A DNA stretch of 64,000 bases. Origin: an uncultured Faecalibacterium sp. (lineage in GTDB: Bacteria; Bacillota; Clostridia; Oscillospirales; Ruminococcaceae). Location of the stretch: the NCBI GenBank assembly GCA_934525405.1, contig CAKSZF010000004.1, positions 1 through 64,000 on the forward strand. Reading direction: 5' to 3'. Below are positions 50,716 through 59,528 of this stretch, piece by piece. The notes under the pieces were generated by a model. It was not told the DNA's origin and did no database searches. It saw only the letters and a list, made by a program, of their open reading frames with translations. How positions within the stretch are numbered: position 1 is the first letter of the stretch; each line of letters opens with the position of its first letter. The position numbers and the translations under genes are program-made.

Positions 50716-51456
50716 TTACGGGCGGGTGGGCGGCACTTTTTGCCGCTGCACAACGTCCCTGACCGCGTAGATCAGCTTGCCGGTGGTGGGCTTGCCGCTG
50801 CCCAGCCTTGTATCGGCCTTAAAAGCCAGCCACGCAGGGGTCGGCTCTTCCTCCAGCTGATCCACCATCCGGCGGATGCCGCTTTCCACGGCAGCAACCG
50901 ATGTATCAAACTGCTCGCTCACCGCCTGCAAGATCTCCTTGCGGATCGCCAGTTTCTGGCTGGTACTGCATACGATGCCGACCGCGCAGGAAAGATATCC
51001 GGCGTTGACATCCCCCTGCGGGATGCCCCACGCTGCATACAATTGACTGCACCGCTGCACCAGCTGCCGGTTCTGCTGTCCGGACATCCGGTAAAGCTGC
51101 CACAGCAGCCTTTTCATCTCGGTGCCCTCTACGCAGTAGTATCCATCGCGGATCTTTTGCAACGCCATGCCGTTGCTGCGGCCATGGCTCTGTACGAGCA
51201 GCGTCGGCCGCTCCTTCAGCTGGTACAGCTGCCGGACAAATTGCTCTGCGGACAAGTCCGTCAGCTCGCTGCAAAGCACCACGGCATCGTAACAAACCCC
51301 CTGCCGCAGCTGCGCCAGCAGCTTTTCGCCGCTGCAAAAGCAGGTGCAGGCAATGGCCGTGCCCTGCTCCTGCAAATAACGCTTCTGGACACGCAGCTCC
51401 CTCAGGTCATAGCTTGCAAGGGCGACTTGCAGTTGGGCTGTTCGCTCACTGTTCAC
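50716..51456 (-). CDS. Degenerate Spo0A-like response regulator
   Basis: A 246-residue protein starting at GTG 51456. Residues 8-115 look like a receiver domain, but the phosphoacceptor position reads C62 (DAVVLCSEL) instead of Asp. Residues about 125-246 match the Spo0A DNA-binding domain in layout: the L-x-x-x-GIPQ..GYLSCAV start, KEILQAVSEQFDTSVAAVES then GIRRMVDQ recognition helix, and KPTTGKLIYAVRDVV end. It overlaps the upstream gene by 11 bp. The divergence suggests a regulator kept for another purpose in a non-sporulating lineage. The homology call is by eye. Confidence 0.65.
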   Translation of the reverse strand: MNSERTAQLQVALASYDLRELRVQKRYLQEQGTAIACTCFCSGEKLLAQLRQGVCYDAVVLCSELTDLSAEQFVRQLYQLKERPTLLVQSHGRSNGMALQKIRDGYYCVEGTEMKRLLWQLYRMSGQQNRQLVQRCSQLYAAWGIPQGDVNAGYLSCAVGIVCSTSQKLAIRKEILQAVSEQFDTSVAAVESGIRRMVDQLEEEPTPAWLAFKADTRLGSGKPTTGKLIYAVRDVVQRQKVPPTRP

Positions 51457-51751
51457 GCCATGCGCCGCCTTTCCCGCCTACCAGCCCGGAAGCGATCAGG
51501 TCTGTGACCACATCCTGCCAGAGCTCCGGCTGAACTCCATTTTCACACAAGTAGCGCAGGAGCCGGTAACAGAACTCCGGCGCCGCCGCAACGTGCTGGC
51601 TGACCATCTGCTGTCGGCTGCCGATCCGGCACAGGGTCAGCCGACAGCCCTGTGCGCCCTCTACCTCCATGGCATACACTAGCGTATACGCCTGCTGCAG
51701 ACCATCAATAGCAGAATACTGCCGGATCATGGGTAAAAATGTACGTTCCAT
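51446..51751 (-). CDS. Conserved hypothetical protein, first gene of the Spo0A-like operon
   Basis: A 101-residue protein that I do not recognise with certainty (possibly DUF6514). It has a short beta-rich region (YTLVYAMEVEGAQGCRLTLC) and a helical end (FCYRLLRYLCENGVQPELWQ). No membrane helix. The ATG at 51751 follows AAGGAGGAAC. It overlaps the Spo0A-like start by 11 bp, which implies translational coupling. Confidence 0.65.
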   Translation of the reverse strand: MERTFLPMIRQYSAIDGLQQAYTLVYAMEVEGAQGCRLTLCRIGSRQQMVSQHVAAAPEFCYRLLRYLCENGVQPELWQDVVTDLIASGLVGGKGGAWREQ

Positions 51752-52170
51752 TTCAGTTCCTCCTTACTACAAGGGCCAATTTTTTCTGCCTTGTTTATCC
51801 TTTTGCTATTTTATGAAGTATATTTTATAAGGTAGGAGAAACCGTTACAATCCTAAAGAAGTGTCTGAACGGAGCATTTTTCGGGCGTTTCGCCTCCGGC
51901 GTGCTTTGTGCGCCGCTGTCCATTTTAGAATAGCACGTTCCGTCTGTAAATTCAACCGGTATCTTTTCCCACTTTTTCTTTTTTGTCCCGTTCTTCCGGC
52001 CAAACCACTGCCCGGACACAAAAGCTCCGCATCTTCAACATTTCCGCAGAATATTTCACAGTATTTTCACATCTTTTTGCTAAACTAAACAGGATATTGT
52101 CTGCAACCGTTTTTTACTTTCAAACCACAGGCAGCAGCGCCCGGCGGCGCAGTACCGGAAAGGCACATTT
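51752..52170. other. Intergenic region between divergent transcription units
   Basis: A 419-bp gap without a convincing gene. Near 51806-51840 an AT-rich stretch carries minus-strand TATAAA/TATACT boxes for the Spo0A-like operon, but no clear -35. The plus-strand promoter of the ABC gene is probably in 52040-52100 (TAAACT at about 52080) and is not resolved. GGAAAGG precedes 52171. Confidence 0.5.
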
Positions 52171-55100
52171 ATGCTCAAGCTCAAACAGATCAACAAAGAA
52201 TATAAGACCGGCGAACTGGTGCAGCACGCACTGAACAACGTCAGTCTGAACCTGCGGGACAACGAATTTGTGGCCATTCTGGGCCCCAGCGGCTCCGGCA
52301 AGACCACCCTGCTGAACATCATCGGCGGTCTGGATCGCTACGACAGCGGCGATCTGATCATCAACGGCATCTCTACCAAAAAATACACCGACCGCGACTG
52401 GGACTCCTACCGGAACCACACCATCGGCTTCGTGTTCCAGAGCTATAACTTGATTCCCCACCAGACCGTGCTGGGCAACGTGGAGCTGGCGCTGACCATC
52501 TCGGGCGTTTCCAAGGCCGAGCGCCGCCGCCGTGCCGCCGCTGCGCTGGAGCAGGTGGGGCTGGGCAACCAGTTGCACAAGCACCCCAGCGAAATGTCCG
52601 GCGGGCAGATGCAGCGCGTAGCCATTGCCCGCGCACTGGTGAACAACCCCGACATCCTTCTGGCAGACGAGCCCACTGGTGCACTGGACAGCGAGACCAG
52701 CATTCAGGTGATGGAGCTGCTAAAGGAAGTGGCACGGGACCGTCTGGTGGTCATGGTCACCCACAACCCGGAGCTGGCCGAGCGCTACGCCACCCGCATC
52801 GTAAATCTGAAGGACGGCGTGATCCTCTCCGACACTATGCCCTACGAGCCTGAGGACGAGGTAGCTGCCGCAGCCCCCGTGCACCGGAACATGGGGCATT
52901 CCTCCATGTCCCTGCTCACCTCCCTTTCCCTCAGCTTCAACAATCTGCTCACCAAAAAGGCGCGTACCCTGCTCACCGCCTTTGCCGGTTCTATCGGCAT
53001 CATCGGCATTGCGCTGATCCTTTCGCTTTCCAACGGTGTGAGCCACTATATCAGCAATATGGAAAAATCCACGCTGGCGGCCTACCCGCTGCAGATCAGC
53101 GGCACCGGCATGGATCTGACCAGCATGATGGACCCGGATACCTACATCAGCGCCTCGTCCGGCGCTGAACCTGCGCCGGAGGGCATGGTCACGGTGAACC
53201 AGCTGCTGTCTCAGCTGAACCTCGGTGCCACCAGCAACGACCTACGCTCGCTGAAAGAATATCTGGACAGCGATGCCTGCACCATCCGGGACAACGCCAC
53301 GGTGGAATACGCCTATTCCTCTCTTCCGCTGATCTACCGTCAGAACCCGGACGGCACCGTGCAGAAGCTGAGCCCGGATACCACCTTCTCCGATATTGCC
53401 AGTGAGAACACCTCGGTGACCAGTATCATGACCTCCATGTCCAGTCCCTATGTGTTCTGCGAAATGGCCGAGACCCCTGCCCTGTACGAGGATCAGTACG
53501 ACGTCAAAGCCGGTCGCTGGCCGGAAAAGTACAACGAACTGGTGCTGGCCCTGAACGCGGACGGCAGCATTTCGGACTACACACTGTATGCCATGGGTCT
53601 GCGAGATCAGGCCGAGCTAGACAAAATTTTGCAGCAGTATGCAAAGAACCAGAAGATCGATTTGCCCACGGACTATGGCACCTATACCTATGACGATTTT
53701 CTTGGCATGACCTTCAAGCTTGTCAACAAGGCCGACTGCTACGTTTACGACACCGAGCACAAGGTCTGGCTGAGCAAATTGAATGACGAAGCCTATATGC
53801 AGCAGCTGGTGGCTGGCAGCGAAGAGCTGACCATCGTAGGTATCGTGCAGCCCAAGGTGGATGCCACCTCCACCATCCTGCACAGCGGTCTGGACTACCT
53901 GCACGACCTGACCTATCATATTATTGATCAGGCAGCCAACAGTGAGATCGTTCGCCAGCAGCTGGCGAACCCGGACATCAACGTGCTGACCGGCGAGCCC
54001 TTCGATGCTGCCGGCAACAGCATGCTGGATATCGCCTCCCTGTTCTCGGTGGACACGGATGCCCTCAAGGACGCTTTCCAATTCGACACCAGTGCCCTGA
54101 ACTTTGATCTGGAAGGCGCATTCGACCTGACCGACGGTTCCTTTGACCTTGCCACCCTCATCGACCCTTCCAGCTTCAAGCTGGACCTCAGCGGGCTGCC
54201 GCTGCCGGACATGGAGATGGACATGAGCGAGTTGTTCGACGGCGTAGAGCTGAACGTCTCTCAGGACGGCTTACAGGCACTGATGAAAAAGATCCTGAAC
54301 GGCTACAAGCGCTATATCATCAGCAATGGCCTGTTGAATCTGGACAAGATCGGTTTTTCCTCCTATATGAAAACCGAGGACTTCCAGACACTGCTGAACG
54401 AATCCATGGGCGACCTGCTGGACACCTCCGGGCTGGAGGAGCAGTTTGCCGATACGCTCCAGCAGAATCTGCAAACCGCGATGGAGAGCTACTCTGCCCA
54501 GCTGACTGAAGCGCTTCAGGTCCAGCTCACCGCTGCTCTCCAAGAGCAGATGGGTCCCGCCATCCAGAAACTGGCCGGGCAGCTGGAGCAGAAGATTGCG
54601 CAGGCGATCCAGAGCAACATTGCGCAGCTGAGCACACAGGTGGAAAGCGCGCTCAAGATCGACCCCACCGTGTTCCAGCAGGCCATTCAGATCAACATGA
54701 CCGGCTCCGACCTGACCGAGTTGATCAAAAATACCCTGCTCTCCTCCACTTCCAGCTACGAAAAGATCCTGAGTGACATCGGCTATGTAGACTACGCAAA
54801 GCCCGATGGCATCTATATCTACCCCAACAGCTTTGACACCAAGGCACAGGTGGTAAGCGAGCTGGATGCCTACAACGCCGCCATGCGGCAGCAGGGCGAG
54901 GAGGACAAGGTGATTCACTATACCGACATGGTGGGCACCCTGATGAACTCGGTCACCGAGATCGTGGGCATGGTCAGCAATGTGTTGGTGGCTTTTGTGG
55001 CCATCTCGCTGGTGGTGTCCTCCATCATGATCGGCGTCATCACCTATATCAGCGTGCTGGAGCGCCGCAAGGAGATCGGCATTCTGCGTGCCATCGGTGC

Positions 55101-55377
55101 CTCCAAGCACAACGTCTCGCAGGTGTTCAATGCCGAGACCTTTATCATTGGCCTGTGCTCCGGCGTGATGGGCGTGGTGCTCTGCCTGCTGCTGCTCATC
55201 CCCGGCAATATGCTCATCCACCACATCGCGGGTGATGTCAGCGTATCGGCTTCGCTGCCGCCGCAGGCTGCGCTGATCCTGATCGTTCTGGCCACCCTGC
55301 TTACCATGCTGGGCGGCGTGATCCCCGCCCGCAGCGCCGCAAAGAGCAACCCCGTCAAGGCGCTGCGCTCTGAGTAA
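52171..55377 (+). CDS. MacB-type ABC transporter, ATPase fused to FtsX permease, with very large external domain
   Basis: A 1068-residue fusion. The ATPase (1-225) has Walker A GPSGSGKTT, signature MSGGQMQR, Walker B LLADEPTGALD and the switch His in VTHNPE. A first membrane helix lies at about 270-290; then some 640 residues outside the membrane; three FtsX helices end the protein (VLVAFVAISLVVSSIMIGVI; a GLCSGVMGVVLCLLLLIPG region; ALILIVLATLLTMLGGVIPA). The external part holds DALKDAF/LDLSGLPLPD repeats and a long Gln/Ala-rich amphipathic stretch (about 745-850), likely coiled coil. Such type VII systems act mechanically on surface peptides, antimicrobials or lipoproteins. Confidence 0.92.
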   Translation: MLKLKQINKEYKTGELVQHALNNVSLNLRDNEFVAILGPSGSGKTTLLNIIGGLDRYDSGDLIINGISTKKYTDRDWDSYRNHTIGFVFQSYNLIPHQTVLGNVELALTISGVSKAERRRRAAAALEQVGLGNQLHKHPSEMSGGQMQRVAIARALVNNPDILLADEPTGALDSETSIQVMELLKEVARDRLVVMVTHNPELAERYATRIVNLKDGVILSDTMPYEPEDEVAAAAPVHRNMGHSSMSLLTSLSLSFNNLLTKKARTLLTAFAGSIGIIGIALILSLSNGVSHYISNMEKSTLAAYPLQISGTGMDLTSMMDPDTYISASSGAEPAPEGMVTVNQLLSQLNLGATSNDLRSLKEYLDSDACTIRDNATVEYAYSSLPLIYRQNPDGTVQKLSPDTTFSDIASENTSVTSIMTSMSSPYVFCEMAETPALYEDQYDVKAGRWPEKYNELVLALNADGSISDYTLYAMGLRDQAELDKILQQYAKNQKIDLPTDYGTYTYDDFLGMTFKLVNKADCYVYDTEHKVWLSKLNDEAYMQQLVAGSEELTIVGIVQPKVDATSTILHSGLDYLHDLTYHIIDQAANSEIVRQQLANPDINVLTGEPFDAAGNSMLDIASLFSVDTDALKDAFQFDTSALNFDLEGAFDLTDGSFDLATLIDPSSFKLDLSGLPLPDMEMDMSELFDGVELNVSQDGLQALMKKILNGYKRYIISNGLLNLDKIGFSSYMKTEDFQTLLNESMGDLLDTSGLEEQFADTLQQNLQTAMESYSAQLTEALQVQLTAALQEQMGPAIQKLAGQLEQKIAQAIQSNIAQLSTQVESALKIDPTVFQQAIQINMTGSDLTELIKNTLLSSTSSYEKILSDIGYVDYAKPDGIYIYPNSFDTKAQVVSELDAYNAAMRQQGEEDKVIHYTDMVGTLMNSVTEIVGMVSNVLVAFVAISLVVSSIMIGVITYISVLERRKEIGILRAIGASKHNVSQVFNAETFIIGLCSGVMGVVLCLLLLIPGNMLIHHIAGDVSVSASLPPQAALILIVLATLLTMLGGVIPARSAAKSNPVKALRSE

Positions 55378-55391
55378 GCTATTCCGCATTC

Positions 55392-55427
55392 AAATCCCTG
55401 CTGTGCCCTGTGTGCAGCAGGGATTTT
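55392..55427 (+). terminator. Terminator after the ABC-FtsX gene
   Basis: AAATCCCTGCTG (55392-55403) pairs with CAGCAGGGATTT (55415-55426), followed by a short T run. Confidence 0.8.
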
Positions 55428-55485
55428 GCATTCTGCCCCGGCTTGTGCTACAATAGAAAAAACTTCATTTCAAAGGAGCATTTCC

Positions 55486-56313
55486 ATGCCTGTCATTCAC
55501 GAGATCACCGACCTTACCGCCCCGGAGCTGGACATCTACGCCCGGCTCACGCAGGCGCAGCTGCGCAACCGGCTGGAGCCGGAAAAGGGTATTTTTATCG
55601 CCGAAAGCCCCAAGGTGATCGCCCGGGCGCTGGACGCCGGTTACCAGCCCCTTTCCCTGCTGATGGAGCGCAAGCAGATCACCGGCCCGGCACAGGAGAT
55701 TTTGACCCGCTGCGGTGATGTGCCGGTGTACACCGCCGACCGGGAGCTGCTGGCGCAGCTCACCGGCTTTGCCCTGACCCGGGGTGTTCTGTGCGCTTTC
55801 CGCCGCCCTGCGCCCCGCACGGTGGAACAGGTGTGTGCCCACGCCCGCCGAGTGGCCGTGCTGGAGGGCATCGTGGATTCCACCAACGTGGGAGCCATCT
55901 TCCGCAGCGCTGCCGCGCTGAATATGGATGCCGTGCTCATTACCCCCTCCTGCTGCGACCCGCTGTGCCGCCGCGCGGTGCGGGTGAGCATGGGCACCGT
56001 GTTTCAGGTGCCGTGGGCGCAAATCGGCACCTGTCCTGCCGACTGGCCGGAAAACGGCAGTGCCCAGCTCCACGCACTGGGTTTCAAGACCGCTGCCATG
56101 GCGCTGAGCGACCGCTCGGTCAGCATCGACGACCCCGCCCTTGCTGCCGAACCGAAGCTTGCCATCGTACTGGGCACCGAGGGAGACGGTCTGGCAAGCA
56201 GCACCATCGCCGCCTGCGATTACACCGTAAAGATCCCCATGTCCCATGGCGTGGATTCCCTCAACGTAGCCGCCGCCAGCGCCGTGGCCTTCTGGCAGCT
56301 CGGCCGCTTGTAA
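55486..56313 (+). CDS. TrmH/SpoU-family RNA 2'-O-methyltransferase
   Basis: A 275-residue SPOUT methyltransferase. An N-terminal substrate-binding domain (FIAESPKVIARALDAG) precedes the knot domain with motif 1 EGIVDSTNVGAIFRSAAAL, motif 2 LAIVLGTEGDGLAS and motif 3 KIPMSHGVDSLNVAAASAVA. It methylates 2'-OH of rRNA or tRNA; the exact nucleotide is unknown. The ATG at 55486 follows AAAGGAGC. Confidence 0.92.
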   Translation: MPVIHEITDLTAPELDIYARLTQAQLRNRLEPEKGIFIAESPKVIARALDAGYQPLSLLMERKQITGPAQEILTRCGDVPVYTADRELLAQLTGFALTRGVLCAFRRPAPRTVEQVCAHARRVAVLEGIVDSTNVGAIFRSAAALNMDAVLITPSCCDPLCRRAVRVSMGTVFQVPWAQIGTCPADWPENGSAQLHALGFKTAAMALSDRSVSIDDPALAAEPKLAIVLGTEGDGLASSTIAACDYTVKIPMSHGVDSLNVAAASAVAFWQLGRL

Positions 56314-56340
56314 GTCCCCGCTCCCGCTCTCCGAAATTGC

Positions 56341-56369
56341 TTGACAAACGCTCCAAAACGCGGTACACT
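56341..56369 (+). promoter_or_regulatory. tRNA-type promoter
   Basis: TTGACA (56341-56346) and TACACT (56364-56369), 17-bp spacer, 17 bp before a tRNA-Ala 5' fragment. Confidence 0.75.
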
Positions 56370-56386
56370 ATCAGCGTCATCATCAT

Positions 56387-56408
56387 GGGCCTATAGCTCA
56401 GCTGGGAG
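56387..56408 (+). pseudogene. 5' fragment of tRNA-Ala
   Basis: The 22 bases are identical to the first 22 bases of the intact tRNA-Ala at 56503. After them the sequence diverges and lacks the anticodon and T arms, so it cannot fold as a tRNA. It sits directly behind a good promoter, while the intact tRNA lies 94 bp further down. Confidence 0.8.
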
Positions 56409-56502
56409 TGCAAGCGTATCGCTTTTGTGCCCCACAGAGTTGTGGGCATTCAAATGGGGAGTATGTCGGTTGGTCGCCCAACCGAGTCACGCCCCTAAAT
56501 AT

Positions 56503-56578
56503 GGGCCTATAGCTCAGCTGGGAGAGCGTTCGGTTCGCATCCGAGAGGTCAAGGGTTCGAATCCCTCTAGGTCCACCA
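56503..56578 (+). tRNA. tRNA-Ala (anticodon CGC), CCA encoded
   Basis: Acceptor GGGCCTA pairs with TAGGTCC and includes the G3-U70 pair that marks alanine tRNAs. Anticodon loop TTCGCAT gives CGC. T arm AAGGGTTCGAATCCCT. Discriminator A, then CCA (56576-56578). A terminator follows at 56583-56614. Confidence 0.95.
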
Positions 56579-56582
56579 ATTT

Positions 56583-56614
56583 GCCGCATCGTTTTGTACG
56601 ATGCGGCGTTTTTT
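56583..56614 (+). terminator. Terminator after tRNA-Ala
   Basis: GCCGCATCG (56583-56591) pairs with CGATGCGGC (56599-56607), then six T. Confidence 0.85.
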
Positions 56615-56639
56615 ATGTCCAAAAACCTTTGGCAGACCG

Positions 56640-56690
56640 TGCCGGGTTCCGAACCCTGAAGTCGGATGCGAACCGGGCGGGGTCATCCAT
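56640..56690 (-). other. Inverted tRNA-like fragment (anticodon/T-arm resemblance)
   Basis: Read on the minus strand, this stretch contains GGTTCGCATCCGA, identical to the anticodon arm of the tRNA-Ala(CGC), followed by CAGGGTTCGGAACCC, a T-arm-like hairpin. Acceptor and D arm are missing. It is probably a remnant of a recombination event at the tRNA. Confidence 0.5.
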
Positions 56691-56766
56691 GTACTTTTTG
56701 AAAATCCATCGCTTTCACGTCTCTTTCTTTGCATTTTGCAGAGTTCTGCGGGCAAGCACATCGCTT

Positions 56767-58380
56767 TTATGCCCCCTTCTCGGAAATTTCTTCAAAAATC
56801 TCCGCACCATCGTAGGTCGATACAGCCTTGAGCTGCTCCACTTGGTTGAAGCTGGCGTTCAGGGTGATCGAGATCTCATAGTCTTTTCGGACACGAATCT
56901 CCTTGATGAACTGCTGCAAAATGGCGCGGCGTTCATCGTGGTTGGCGGTGTCGTAAACATCCGCCCATGTAAACAGCTCGTTGCAGATGTAGTTACTGCG
57001 CTTTGCCGTTTTGGTGGCTTCTTCGTATTCATCCTGCGCCTGCACGAGCTGCTTTTCCAGAGTTTCCAAAGCCTCTCTTGCCTCGGCTACCAGTGTACCC
57101 AGCAGTTCTTTGTCCAAGGCACTCACGCCCCGGATGACGAGGATGGTTTCAGCTTTCAGGTCGTCCAGCTCTTTCTGCTTGGCTTCCAAGTCTTTCTGGA
57201 TTTTCTTGATTTTCTTCTGGATGCGGGCGGCATCGTTGGTCTTGACCGATTCCAGCAGCTTCTTCCGGGAAACCTCCCGGAACTGTGCAAAGATCTGCCG
57301 GACAACTTCTTCCACAATAGAATCCAGCTTAGAAACACCATAGCCAGACTGCCCATCGCAGTCACCCGGATGCCGAATCTTATAAAAGCAGCTATACCGC
57401 GGCCGGACTTCTTTCACCGTATGCCCATCGGCGTAGGTGTGTGTCCGTCCGCTGCTGGTCAGGCTCAAGCGGTTGCCGCAGTGACCGCAGTAAACCAGCC
57501 CGGTCAACAGAGCTTTGGAGCTGGTGCCCAGTGAAGTACCGCCACGCTCACAAGTGCGTGCCTGCCGCAGTTCCTGTGCCTGCTCAAACAGCTCTGGTTC
57601 GATAATGCGGAGCTGTGGGCACTCGGTTTCCACCGCACCGTTGATGAGGTATCCCGTGTATCCTTTATTCTTGATCATCCGAACGATGCTGGTGTTGGGA
57701 ATGTTTTTGTTGTTCCGTCCTACGACTCCCTGTTCATAAAGATAGTGGCTCAACTTCTGTGCGCCGTAGCCCTCGTAAACGTACTTGTGGAAAATCAGCC
57801 GGACGATCTCAGCTTCCGCTTCATCAATCACAAGGTCGCAGACTTCCTGATTCTTCTTGTTCACCCGACCAAGGCGGACACGCTTGTAGCCAAAAGCCAC
57901 GGTGCCGCCTGTATAGTGGCCTTCCCCGGTGAGCTGTTCCAGCCTTGTCCGGGTACGGACAGAGGTTTTCAGACTTTCGCCGGATGCCTGCCAGTAGCGG
58001 ATGTAGTTCATCAGCTTGTCCACATGGGTGTCGAATCGCTGCTGTCCCTCGTTCACGCTCCAGACCTCGATGCCCTGCTTCGTGAACCACTCCACGATAA
58101 AGGGCGTTTCATCATCACGGCGACCGAGACGGTCAAACATGAACACCAGCAGGATGTCAAACTTGCCCTCCATCGCGGCCTGTTGGATTTTCTGGAGTTC
58201 ATCACGGTCTTTGGCAGACTTCTTAAAGCCGGAAACTCCTTTCTCGGAAAATTCCTTGATGATCTCCCAGCCCTGACTTTCTGCAAAGTTGCGGCAGGAT
58301 TCTTTCTGCATGGGGATGTCGTCTTTCTCGACCTGTCCCTTTGTCGAAACACGGTATAAGGTATAAACACGTTTTTTCAT
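56767..58380 (-). CDS. Large serine recombinase (site-specific integrase)
   Basis: A 537-residue recombinase. The resolvase domain starts YTLYRVSTKGQ with catalytic Ser12, followed by FDRLGRRDDE with the conserved Arg residues; a recombinase domain (about 170-270), a zinc ribbon with YCGHCGNRLS and a second Cys pair, and a long coiled coil (KKIKKIQKDLEAKQKELDDL region) follow. Members insert or excise integrative elements. The ATG at 58380 follows AGAGAG. Its position beside tRNA-Ala and tRNA fragments, with metal genes beyond, marks the end of a probable mobile element. Confidence 0.95.
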   Translation of the reverse strand: MKKRVYTLYRVSTKGQVEKDDIPMQKESCRNFAESQGWEIIKEFSEKGVSGFKKSAKDRDELQKIQQAAMEGKFDILLVFMFDRLGRRDDETPFIVEWFTKQGIEVWSVNEGQQRFDTHVDKLMNYIRYWQASGESLKTSVRTRTRLEQLTGEGHYTGGTVAFGYKRVRLGRVNKKNQEVCDLVIDEAEAEIVRLIFHKYVYEGYGAQKLSHYLYEQGVVGRNNKNIPNTSIVRMIKNKGYTGYLINGAVETECPQLRIIEPELFEQAQELRQARTCERGGTSLGTSSKALLTGLVYCGHCGNRLSLTSSGRTHTYADGHTVKEVRPRYSCFYKIRHPGDCDGQSGYGVSKLDSIVEEVVRQIFAQFREVSRKKLLESVKTNDAARIQKKIKKIQKDLEAKQKELDDLKAETILVIRGVSALDKELLGTLVAEAREALETLEKQLVQAQDEYEEATKTAKRSNYICNELFTWADVYDTANHDERRAILQQFIKEIRVRKDYEISITLNASFNQVEQLKAVSTYDGAEIFEEISEKGA

Positions 58381-58524
58381 TTCAATCTCTCTTTCTTTGA
58401 GTGAGAAAGGAAAAATCAAACGTGTTTCGTCCATATTTTGTTTTCAAGGTTCAGTTCGATTTTATGCCAGACCACCCTAATATAGAAAGAGTGGTCGCAA
58501 TAAACAACCACTCTGAAATTATTT

Positions 58525-59517
58525 TTAATATTGCATTTTCCGATATTCTGTCGGTAAAACCTGCGTCACATCCTTGAATGCCTTAGAGAACTTCCCTTGG
58601 GTCTCATACCCTACCTGAGCGGCAATATCGGCAATGGTGGCATCGGTCTCCCGAAGTAGCTTCATGGCTTGGTGTACCCGATACTCCTTCATATAGGTGG
58701 CAATGGGCAAACCGTAAACTGCTTTGAACACTTCTTTCAGCGTAGAAGTATTGATGAGATACTGTTTAGAAAGTTCTTCAATCGTGAACCGCTGTTCCAA
58801 GTGCTCCGTCAACTGTTGGCGGATTTCTTTGATCAGTTCCGTCTGTTGGGAGAAATATTGAGTCAATTCTTTCCGCCCTGACTTCATGTTGCCCAGATAA
58901 ATCAAAATTTCCAGCACCTTCAATTTCAAGAGGGAAATTCGAACGGACGCAGGAGCAGAAAAGAGTGGAGCAAAAATATGTTCCAAATCGGAGCAAGTTG
59001 GAATTGCAGATGGCTTTCCGGAACAAAACTTCTCCCACAACAGATTGGATGCTACACCTGCGCTCTGTAAAATTTCCGGGCAAACAGTAGACAGCTTTTC
59101 CAAATCCACAGAAAGGGAAACTCCCTCTGAATATCCCAGAGGAAACATCATCGTGGAATTTGAGCAGCACGCCATACTGTGAGCCGTCAAATCTCCTGAC
59201 CCCAGGTAGATGGCGGTGCCGCCACGCATATTCCAGCCAATACGGCCATTACGGCAGTAGTGAATTTCCAGTACAGAGTCAAGCGCACTGTGCTGGAAAT
59301 GGATCTCTGGAGCAAGGAAGGTATTAAAAGATGCTTCAATACCAGGGTAGACATTGTGTACCTCCATGCGTCCCTTCCCGATTGTCATTGCTTGAAACTG
59401 TTCCGTGAAAAAAGTCTTGCCTATGTTTTCACCTGTTTGAGTGCGCTCTATAGAAAGGGTGCCATCCGAAATGTTCTGAAGATTTTTTGCAATGGAACTG
59501 TATTCTTCTTTTTTCAT
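58525..59517 (-). CDS. AraC-family transcriptional regulator (element-borne)
   Basis: A 330-residue regulator with a long N-terminal sensing region and a C-terminal double HTH: FTIEELSKQYLINTSTLKEV and VGYETQGKFSKAFKDVTQV, ending PTEYRKMQY. The ATG at 59517 follows GAAAGGAG. Its DNA is much more AT-rich than the chromosomal genes to the left. It follows the ArsR gene by 11 bp. The inducer is unknown; the pattern resembles AraC proteins next to siderophore or metal genes. Confidence 0.9.
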   Translation of the reverse strand: MKKEEYSSIAKNLQNISDGTLSIERTQTGENIGKTFFTEQFQAMTIGKGRMEVHNVYPGIEASFNTFLAPEIHFQHSALDSVLEIHYCRNGRIGWNMRGGTAIYLGSGDLTAHSMACCSNSTMMFPLGYSEGVSLSVDLEKLSTVCPEILQSAGVASNLLWEKFCSGKPSAIPTCSDLEHIFAPLFSAPASVRISLLKLKVLEILIYLGNMKSGRKELTQYFSQQTELIKEIRQQLTEHLEQRFTIEELSKQYLINTSTLKEVFKAVYGLPIATYMKEYRVHQAMKLLRETDATIADIAAQVGYETQGKFSKAFKDVTQVLPTEYRKMQY

Positions 59518-59528
59518 GCAACTCCTTT

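Noticed and set aside
56387..56500. A second complete tRNA-Ala
   Set aside because: Only the first 22 bases match; anticodon and T arms are missing.
56398..56622. Minus-strand small protein frame over the tRNA-Ala
   Set aside because: A translation of the tRNA complement, a known artefact of tRNA genes.
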